5,631 nt of DNA, from positions 1 to 5,631 of the forward strand of contig JAEWFK010000025.1 of the NCBI GenBank assembly GCA_023388835.1. Direction: 5' to 3'. The translations under genes and the position numbers were made by a program. Every line of letters starts with the position of its first letter. The stretch's first letter is position 1. Source of the stretch: Pseudomonadota bacterium (GTDB lineage: Bacteria; Pseudomonadota; Gammaproteobacteria; Burkholderiales; Burkholderiaceae_B). This document shows, one piece after another, positions 1 to 4,664 of the stretch. The notes under the pieces were generated by a model. The model was not told where the DNA came from. It was given only the letters and a program-made list of their open reading frames with translations, and made no database searches.

Positions 1-251
1 TGCTCTACGACGCTTACGATGCCGCGCTGCACGCCCTGGAACAGGGTGAAAGCGCGGCCGGTGCGCTGCGGCGCTTTGAGTGGACGCTACTGGAAGAGAC
101 GGGCTATGGCATGGGCGGGGACATACCTCAGTTTGACCTGCCAGCCGAAGAAAAGCGCCTGCGGGCCATCCTTCGTTCCCGCCTGGACGAGCTCCTGGGA
201 CGGCCCTTACGCACGCGCCAAGTGATGCAGGAACTGCAACGTTATTCATGA
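1..251 (+). CDS. recO: DNA repair protein RecO, C-terminal part (5' end outside window)
   Basis: Partial gene. The reading frame is open from base 3 and ends at TGA 249-251, giving the last 82 residues. RecO works with RecF and RecR to load RecA onto SSB-coated single-stranded DNA in gap repair and to anneal complementary strands. The identification rests on the RecO core signature LRRFEWTLLEETGYG at visible residues 22-36, which matches the LRRFE-x-ALL-x-x-x-GYG helix of the family. It is supported by the C-terminal motif LLGRPLRTRQVMQEL (residues 64-78), equivalent to the GGKPLKSREL tail of E. coli RecO. The spacer between these motifs is only about 28 residues, whereas E. coli RecO (recalled from memory) has about 71, so the middle of the C-terminal domain is compact. 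The stop overlaps the ATG of the next gene (ATGA at 248-251), suggesting translational coupling. In many proteobacteria recO follows era and precedes pdxJ. The upstream side cannot be seen, and pdxJ is not downstream here. Confidence 0.9.
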   Translation, partial: LYDAYDAALHALEQGESAAGALRRFEWTLLEETGYGMGGDIPQFDLPAEEKRLRAILRSRLDELLGRPLRTRQVMQELQRYS

Positions 252-898
252 TCCGGACAATTTATGATTCTGCCGCGCCGGTCGATCCGGCCGGCGTTGC
301 CGCCCGTGCGGCAGTGGCCGGGATGGTACCCGGCATTCTGGTACTCGACACCTGTGTGCTCCTTTCCAATGTCCTGCGACGGGCGTTCCTGCGCCTGGCG
401 GAGCAGGGCTGTTTCATTCCGGTGTGGAGCGAACGCATCGGCGCCGAATGGCAGCGCAACGCCTCGCGCATCTGGGGTGTGGATAGGGCCGACATCGAGA
501 CGCAGTGGGCGCAGCTGCAGCAGGCATTTCCCTTTGCCTGCCAAGGCGATGTGTCCGGCCACGAAAACGGCCTGCATCGCAGTGACGCCAAAGACTGGCA
601 CGTCATCGCCGCTGGCCGGTCGGCCAAGAGCCGGCACCCCGGGCTTCATGCCGCCATCGTGACCCGCAACACCAAGGATTTCAACCGCAGTGAACTTCGC
701 GGTTACGGTTTGACGTTGCATGATCCGGATGACATGTTGGTGCGCTGCCAGAAGAGCCACCGCGACCTCATGGCGGCCCTCCTGCCCGAACTGCCGCGCT
801 TGGCGGCCGCGCCGGGACAAGCTCCCGACAGCCTTGAATCGCTGCTCAAGCGCGAGCGTCTGTTCCGGCTTAATCGCTTGTACGGGAGCGTTGGTTGA
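248..898 (+). CDS. PIN-domain ribonuclease-like protein without adjacent antitoxin
   Basis: Codes for 216 residues. It is a PIN-fold, probably Mg2+-dependent, nuclease-like protein of the VapC/PIN_3 (COG1569-like) type. Visible motifs in order are: a first strand LVLDTCVLLSNVLR with catalytic-type D34; GAEWQRN with E67; HRSDAKDWHVIAAG (residues 110-123) with D113, D116 and H118; and the last strand AIVTRNTKDF (136-145) with N141 and D144. All four acidic positions expected of an active PIN site are therefore present. Family members usually have about 130-180 residues. The extra length is a 28-residue leader before the first strand and a tail after about residue 165. The start at 248 is chosen because it overlaps the recO stop (ATGA). 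An AGGA at 229-232 is too distant to be a good Shine-Dalgarno, so reinitiation is likely. ATG at 323 (residue 26) is a possible alternative. No antitoxin-like small ORF lies on either side. The RNA target is unknown; a solitary toxin, a housekeeping RNase or a non-toxin role are all possible. Confidence 0.82.
   Translation: MIRTIYDSAAPVDPAGVAARAAVAGMVPGILVLDTCVLLSNVLRRAFLRLAEQGCFIPVWSERIGAEWQRNASRIWGVDRADIETQWAQLQQAFPFACQGDVSGHENGLHRSDAKDWHVIAAGRSAKSRHPGLHAAIVTRNTKDFNRSELRGYGLTLHDPDDMLVRCQKSHRDLMAALLPELPRLAAAPGQAPDSLESLLKRERLFRLNRLYGSVG
884..888 (+). promoter_or_regulatory. Ribosome binding site that fixes a TTG start
   Basis: GGGAG lies inside the last codons of the PIN gene and ends 6 nt before TTG 895-897. 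No ATG or GTG in the same frame is as well placed, so this site supports TTG as the true start of the transporter gene. Confidence 0.6.
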
Positions 899-1800
899 AG
901 CAGGGCGTCGCTTTCTCGGTTTTCTCTTCTTGCCTTTTTGCCGCCCTGTATTACTACGCGACCGTGCTGCATCCCCTGTCGGGAGGCGCCATCTTCGCCT
1001 GGCGGGTGGTGTTGGCGCTGCCCGTACTTGCCCTGCTCATTTCGCGGGCTAGGAGCTGGAAATCCATTCATGCCGTCCATTTGCGGCTGCTTGTCGAATG
1101 GCGCTTATGGGCCGCGCTGTCAGCCAGCGGCATCTTGATCGGTGTGCAGCTTCTGTTGTTCATGTGGGCGCCGTTGCACGGCTACGCGCTCGATGTGTCT
1201 CTCGGCTATTTCCTGCTGCCGCTCAGCATGGTAGTGGTGGGCCGCGTCCTCTACGGCGAACGGCTGACATCTTTTCAAAAAGCGGCCGTGGCGATGGCAG
1301 CCTTGGGAGTGGGTCATGAGCTGCTTCGCATTGGATCGTTTTCGTGGGCTACCGCGCTGGTGGCGCTGGGCTATCCGCCTTATTTCATCCTCCGCCGACG
1401 GCTGCGCCTAAATTCGCTGGTTGGCTTGTGGTTCGACATGCTGTTCCTCATGCCGCTCGCCCTATGGTTCTTGGCCAATGAGAACCCGGATGTCGTCGCG
1501 CAGTTTGCCGGCCGACCCTTGCTGTGGCTGCTTGTGCCGCTGCTGGGAGTCATCAGTTCCATTGCCATCGTGTCCTATCTGGCGGCCAGCCGTCGGCTGC
1601 CGTTAGGTCTATTCGGCATACTGGGCTATGTAGAGCCCGTCTTGCTGTTCTGGGTGGCCTTTCTGCTGCTGGGCGAGTCCGTATCGCCGGGATCCTGGGG
1701 AACCTACGTGCCCATCTGGGTCGCCGTATTGATCATGGCCACTGAGGGAGCCTTGGCCTTGAGGAAAAAAAGCCCGCGCAAAAGTGCGCGGGCTCGTTGA
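895..1800 (+). CDS. RarD-like EamA (drug/metabolite transporter superfamily) permease
   Basis: Codes for 301 residues of an inner-membrane protein. About ten hydrophobic segments are visible, at roughly 5-25, 31-50, 71-93, 102-119, 127-145, 149-166, 177-194, 208-230, 238-260 and 269-288. This fits two five-helix EamA repeats and the 290-300 residue size of E. coli RarD. The part closest to RarD is ILIGVQLLLFMWAP (80-93) followed by SLGYFLLPLSMVVVGRVLYG (102-121) and ER, the same order as in E. coli RarD (GNWLLFIWA, EASLGYFINPLVNIVLG, GER). Members of this superfamily export or import small metabolites; RarD itself has no firmly known substrate, so none is assigned. Translation starts at TTG, overlapping the PIN stop (TTGA) behind a GGGAG ribosome site, so it is probably expressed with recO and the PIN gene. 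The basic C-terminal tail (RKKSPRKSARAR, 290-301) is encoded by DNA that is also the terminator of the opposing yccA gene. Confidence 0.85.
   Translation: MKQGVAFSVFSSCLFAALYYYATVLHPLSGGAIFAWRVVLALPVLALLISRARSWKSIHAVHLRLLVEWRLWAALSASGILIGVQLLLFMWAPLHGYALDVSLGYFLLPLSMVVVGRVLYGERLTSFQKAAVAMAALGVGHELLRIGSFSWATALVALGYPPYFILRRRLRLNSLVGLWFDMLFLMPLALWFLANENPDVVAQFAGRPLLWLLVPLLGVISSIAIVSYLAASRRLPLGLFGILGYVEPVLLFWVAFLLLGESVSPGSWGTYVPIWVAVLIMATEGALALRKKSPRKSARAR
1765..1794 (-). terminator. Intrinsic terminator of the pepA-holC-yccA block
   Basis: On the minus strand a perfect 10-bp, GC-rich stem (AGCCCGCGCA paired with TGCGCGGGCT, plus-strand 1771-1780 and 1785-1794) with a 4-nt loop is followed by six T residues (complement of A1765-A1770), then CC. 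This is the textbook rho-independent form. It lies 59 nt downstream of the yccA stop and entirely inside the 3' end of the convergent transporter gene. On the plus strand the same hairpin is followed by CGTTGACTGC, not a T-tract, so it should not act as an efficient terminator for that gene. Confidence 0.88.
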
Positions 1801-1852
1801 CTGCAAACGGCACGGTTTCGCGGCTTGTACGCGGACCGGCCAGTACGCGAGC

Positions 1853-2560
1853 TTATTCGCGGTTGCCGCCGAATATTCCCAGCAGCATGAGCAGATTGGC
1901 GAAGATGTTGTATAGGTCGAGATAGACCGCCAGGGTTGCGGAGACGTAGTTGGTCTCGCCGCCGTTGATGATGCGTTGCAGATCGACCAACAGCAGGGCC
2001 GAGAAGATGCCTATGGCCATGACCGAGACGGTCAGCATGAGCGCCGGCAGCTGCAGGAAGATGTTGGCCAGCGACGCCACGATCAGCAGGATCACGCCAA
2101 CGAATAGAAACTTCTGCATGCCGGAGAAGTCGCGCTTCGTGGTGCTCGCGACGGTCGCCATGGTGCCGAACACCGCGGCGGTGCCGCCGAAAGCCAGCAT
2201 GATGAGTTGGGCGCCGTTGCCCATGCCCAGCACAAAGCCCAGCAGGCGCGAGAGCATGACCCCCATGAAGAACGTAAAGGCGAGCAGCAGGGCGACGCCC
2301 AGCGAGCTGTTCTTATTGCGTTCGATGGCGAACATCAGACCGAAGGCGCCGATCAGGAAGATCATGGCCGACATGCCGGGGCTGGCGCCCATGATCTGAT
2401 TGATGCCGCTGCTCAGGCCGACCACTGCGCCCAGCACCGTGGGCACCATGGACAAGGCGAGCAGCCAGTATGTGTTGCGCAGTACCTTGTTGCGGGCTGT
2501 CTGCGAGATCGAGCCGCCGTAGCCGGCATGTCCCGATACGGGTTGACGGAAATCGTTCAT
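1853..2560 (-). CDS. yccA: YccA-type Bax inhibitor-1 family membrane protein
   Basis: Codes for 235 residues with about seven membrane segments (roughly 31-50, 63-79, 87-112, 117-138, 150-170, 173-193, 207-230), as expected for the BI-1 family. It matches E. coli YccA (219 aa) rather than YbhL: NKVLRNTYWLLALS at 24-37 resembles HKVLRNTYFLLSL, ANIFLQLPAL at 165-174 is identical, and INGGETNYVSAT at 198-209 resembles IHGGETNYIRAT. E. coli YccA is a substrate and modulator of the FtsH membrane protease and influences degradation of SecY, so a role in inner-membrane protein quality control is likely. D193 and D215 occupy the positions of the BI-1 family aspartate pair. An upstream in-frame extension exists, but ATG 2558-2560 is chosen because it aligns with the YccA N-terminus and has AGAGG 7 nt upstream. 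It lies 113 bp downstream of holC, with no evident terminator between, and ends at a strong terminator. Confidence 0.9.
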   Translation of the reverse strand: MNDFRQPVSGHAGYGGSISQTARNKVLRNTYWLLALSMVPTVLGAVVGLSSGINQIMGASPGMSAMIFLIGAFGLMFAIERNKNSSLGVALLLAFTFFMGVMLSRLLGFVLGMGNGAQLIMLAFGGTAAVFGTMATVASTTKRDFSGMQKFLFVGVILLIVASLANIFLQLPALMLTVSVMAIGIFSALLLVDLQRIINGGETNYVSATLAVYLDLYNIFANLLMLLGIFGGNRE

Positions 2561-2567
2561 GTTTGAA

Positions 2568-2572
2568 CCTCT
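2568..2572 (-). promoter_or_regulatory. Ribosome binding site of yccA
   Basis: AGAGG on the minus strand, 7 nt before ATG 2560-2558. It selects this start over the longer in-frame extension reaching back toward holC. The 113-bp gap to holC also holds a TTGATA -35-like hexamer (plus-strand 2632-2637), but no convincing -10 at 16-18 nt, so I do not call a separate yccA promoter. Confidence 0.6.
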
Positions 2573-2673
2573 TTGGATGAGAACGCGCGTGTGCGCAGCA
2601 TGAGCAAAGCTTAACTTACTAGAAGCTGAAGTATCAAGCGAATGCCGATGGAAAGATCCGCGAACGCTGCCGG

Positions 2674-3108
2674 CTAAGCGCCTGAGATGTCGAAAGCGCG
2701 CAGCTCGCAGCCCTGTTCCTGGTAGATGCGCCAGCGCTGGCGGGCGGCAGCCTTGTCGTCCGGATGGCCGGATACGATTTCCAGGACCCGCTCGAAATGT
2801 TCCGCCCCGGGAGGGCATTCGGTGTCAAGATTGAGCAGCCATGTGCCCTTTGCTGCCAGAGCCGGGTCCGGCTCGCGGGCTTCCAGCAGCACGGGCGTGC
2901 GGGCGGCCAAGGGATCGTCTGACATGACATGAGGCACGAAGGCGGTGGCATCGAACTGCCATAACATGCGATCAAACTTGCTCAACCGCGAAGGATTACG
3001 CGTGTACGCCACGAGCCGGCGACCGGCCGCCACCTGTTTGCGTGCGACTTCGCACGCTTTCAGAAGGCGGTCGGAAGCGCCGAACGCGAAATCGACCCGG
3101 GTCGTCAT
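2674..3108 (-). CDS. holC: DNA polymerase III subunit chi
   Basis: Codes for 144 residues, close to the 147 of E. coli HolC. Chi pairs with psi (HolD) and links the clamp loader to the C-terminal tail of SSB, stabilising the replisome on lagging-strand template. Family features are visible in order: TRVDFAFG at 3-10, the LLKACEVARKQVAAGRRLVAY region (15-35), the hallmark FDRMLWQFDATAFVPHV (45-61) containing the LW pair and the FxPH turn, LLNLD (91-95), and a C-terminal EIVSG plus ARQRWRIYQEQG (122-133) helix leading to a short strand. The ATG overlaps the pepA TGA (ATGA), and GAAGG abuts the start codon with no spacing, so translation is probably by reinitiation from pepA. A longer in-frame extension into pepA was discarded because it has no homologous character. 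holD is not in the window. Confidence 0.92.
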   Translation of the reverse strand: MTTRVDFAFGASDRLLKACEVARKQVAAGRRLVAYTRNPSRLSKFDRMLWQFDATAFVPHVMSDDPLAARTPVLLEAREPDPALAAKGTWLLNLDTECPPGAEHFERVLEIVSGHPDDKAAARQRWRIYQEQGCELRAFDISGA

Positions 3109-4604
3109 CCTTCGGCTTGGGAAAGCAGGAATTGGGTGAGCAGGGGCACGGGGCGGCCGGTGGCGCCTTTTTCCTTGCCGCTCTTCCAGGCCGTGCCCGC
3201 GATATCCAGGTGTGCCCAACGATAGGCGCCGGTATAGCGCGCCAAGAAGCAGGCCGCGGTAACGGAACCGCCGGGCATGCCGCCGATATTGGCCATGTCG
3301 GCGAAGTTCGAGCGCAGCTGTTCCTGGTAGGCGTCGTCCAGCGGCATTCTCCAGGCGGTGTCGCCTGCGTCGCGGCCCGCGGCCAGCAGATCTTCGGCCA
3401 GGGTGTCGTCCTTGCTGAACAGCCCGGTGTTTACATGCCCCAGCGCCACCACGCAGGCGCCGGTGAGGGTCGCCAGGTCGATGACTGCTTCGGGTTTGAA
3501 GCGTTCCGCGTAAGTGAGGGCGTCGCACAGCACCAGCCGGCCTTCGGCGTCGGTGTTCAGGATCTCGATGGTCTGGCCCGACATGCTGGTGACGACGTCG
3601 CCCGGCTTGTTGGCTCGGCCGCTGGGCATGTTTTCGCACGAGGCGATCAGGCCGATGACTTCACGGTCCAGTTCAAGCTCGGCCACCGCGCGCAGCGTGC
3701 CCAGCACGCCGGCGGCGCCACACATGTCGTACTTCATTTCGTCCATGTTGGCGGCCGGCTTGATCGAAATGCCGCCTGAATCGAAAGTCAGACCTTTACC
3801 GACCAGGACCAGGGGTGCTTTGCCCGTGGCCTTGCCGCTCTTGGGTGTATGGCGAAGCACGATGAATACCGGCGGTTCATCCGAGCCATGGGCGACCGAA
3901 AGAAATGCGCCCATGTTCTCGGCTTCGATCTGCTTGCGGTTCAGCACCTCGACGTTCAGCGACTTGAACTCTTCGCCAAGCTTCTTGGCCGCTTCGCCCA
4001 GATAGGTGGGCGTGCACAGATTGGGCGGCATGTCTCCCAACAGGCGGGCGAGGTTGACCCCGTTGCCGATGGCCGAACCTTCTTTAAGACCGTCTTGCGC
4101 TTCCTGGGTATCGTTGCGGGAAGTCCATACTTGCAGTTTTCGGAGGCGCGGCGCCGGCTCGAGATCTTTGGTGCGCGTGGCTTCATAGCGGTAGGTGCCG
4201 CGTAGCGCGGCGGAGGCCAGGGCGCGGGCGCGCGAGCGCAGCGTGGTGCCTTCGCATTCGACGCTGGAAAGAGTGGAGACGCCTTCAGTGACATCAAGAC
4301 TTGCGCAGGCAGCGACGAAAGTCTGTTCAGCGCTTGCGTGCGACGCGGCGCCATAGGCGTCTTGTTTGCCCAGGCCGACTACAATCACGCGCTCCGCCAT
4401 GATGCCGGGCAGATTCCTCAGCACCAGATGAGTATTCGCCTTGCCCTTGAAGTCAGACTTGAGGATGGCGCTGATCGCGCCGTCGCAGGCCCGATCGAGG
4501 ACCTCTGCCGGGGGGGTAAGAACGCCATCGGCGAAGACACCGACGCCCAGTGCCGCGGTACGAAGTTGCTGGAGGCCTGCCGTGGTCTGTGTGCTAAATT
4601 CCAT
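3105..4604 (-). CDS. pepA: Leucyl aminopeptidase (cytosol aminopeptidase, M17 family)
   Basis: Codes for 499 residues, near the 503 of E. coli PepA. It is a cytosolic hexameric, two-metal (Zn/Mn) exopeptidase that removes N-terminal residues, notably leucine, from peptides. The N-terminal macro-like domain occupies roughly residues 1-160 and the catalytic domain the rest. Metal and catalytic residues fall at the same numbers as in E. coli: K270 and D275 in VGKGLTFDSGG, K282, D293 in KYDMCGAAG, and D352, E354 and R356 in the M17 signature NTDAEGRL (350-357). The active site is therefore intact. E. coli PepA also binds DNA (Xer recombination, carAB control); this cannot be judged here. A weak GGGA ribosome site sits 7 nt before ATG 4604-4602. 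It is probably the first gene of pepA-holC(-yccA) and diverges from lptF. A tract of seven C residues spans codons 29-32. Confidence 0.97.
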   Translation of the reverse strand: MEFSTQTTAGLQQLRTAALGVGVFADGVLTPPAEVLDRACDGAISAILKSDFKGKANTHLVLRNLPGIMAERVIVVGLGKQDAYGAASHASAEQTFVAACASLDVTEGVSTLSSVECEGTTLRSRARALASAALRGTYRYEATRTKDLEPAPRLRKLQVWTSRNDTQEAQDGLKEGSAIGNGVNLARLLGDMPPNLCTPTYLGEAAKKLGEEFKSLNVEVLNRKQIEAENMGAFLSVAHGSDEPPVFIVLRHTPKSGKATGKAPLVLVGKGLTFDSGGISIKPAANMDEMKYDMCGAAGVLGTLRAVAELELDREVIGLIASCENMPSGRANKPGDVVTSMSGQTIEILNTDAEGRLVLCDALTYAERFKPEAVIDLATLTGACVVALGHVNTGLFSKDDTLAEDLLAAGRDAGDTAWRMPLDDAYQEQLRSNFADMANIGGMPGGSVTAACFLARYTGAYRWAHLDIAGTAWKSGKEKGATGRPVPLLTQFLLSQAEG

Positions 4605-4637
4605 TCAGATTTCCCGTGATGATCTAGGATGTCGACG

Positions 4638-4664
4638 ATTATCCCGCAAATTCAGATATGTCAC
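4638..4664 (-). promoter_or_regulatory. Candidate sigma-70 promoter for pepA
   Basis: On the minus strand GTGACA (5 of 6 against TTGACA, plus-strand 4659-4664) and GATAAT (5 of 6 against TATAAT, plus-strand 4638-4643) are separated by 15 nt, slightly short of the optimum. Initiation near 4631 would give a leader of about 27 nt. The -35 box overlaps the lptF start codon and its second codon. This is a prediction from consensus only. Confidence 0.42.

Noticed and set aside
242..820. A 192-codon minus-strand open frame opposite the PIN gene
   Set aside because: Antisense shadow; the PIN motifs with all four acidic residues are on the plus strand and no family resemblance is seen in the antisense translation.
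248..1800. Possible defence or toxin-antitoxin island formed by the PIN gene and permease
   Set aside because: No antitoxin, no phage or mobile genes, no composition shift, and core genes on both sides in tight overlap. The region looks vertically inherited, so no new system is claimed.
1827..1849. Direct repeat GTACGCG (1827-1833 and 1843-1849) in the 52-bp gap between the convergent stops
   Set aside because: Only 7 bp, two copies, in GC-rich DNA; no partner sites elsewhere and no clear operator symmetry. Likely chance.
2607..2627. AAGCTT...AAGCT short inverted repeat upstream of yccA as a holC terminator
   Set aside because: The stem is only 5 bp, AT-rich, and lacks a following T-tract on the minus strand, so it is unlikely to terminate transcription.
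2609..2637. TTGATA as -35 of a separate yccA promoter
   Set aside because: The -35 matches well, but hexamers at 16-18 nt spacing (GTTAAG, TTAAGC, TAAGCT) match TATAAT poorly.
1853..2818. Longer yccA reading frame of 321 codons
   Set aside because: The extra 86 residues run through the intergenic gap into holC and are not YccA-like; ATG 2560 has a good ribosome site and matches the YccA N-terminus.
2674..3639. Long minus-strand frame extending holC far upstream to 321 codons
   Set aside because: Only the last 144 codons resemble HolC; the extension is Arg/Pro/Gly-rich and lies wholly inside pepA. The ATG at 3108, overlapping the pepA stop, is the natural start.
3042..3779. A 245-codon plus-strand open frame antisense to pepA and holC
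   Set aside because: It is a GC-rich shadow of the verified pepA frame; its translation is low in hydrophobic periodicity, resembles no family and has no ribosome site. pepA has all its catalytic residues in the opposite frame.
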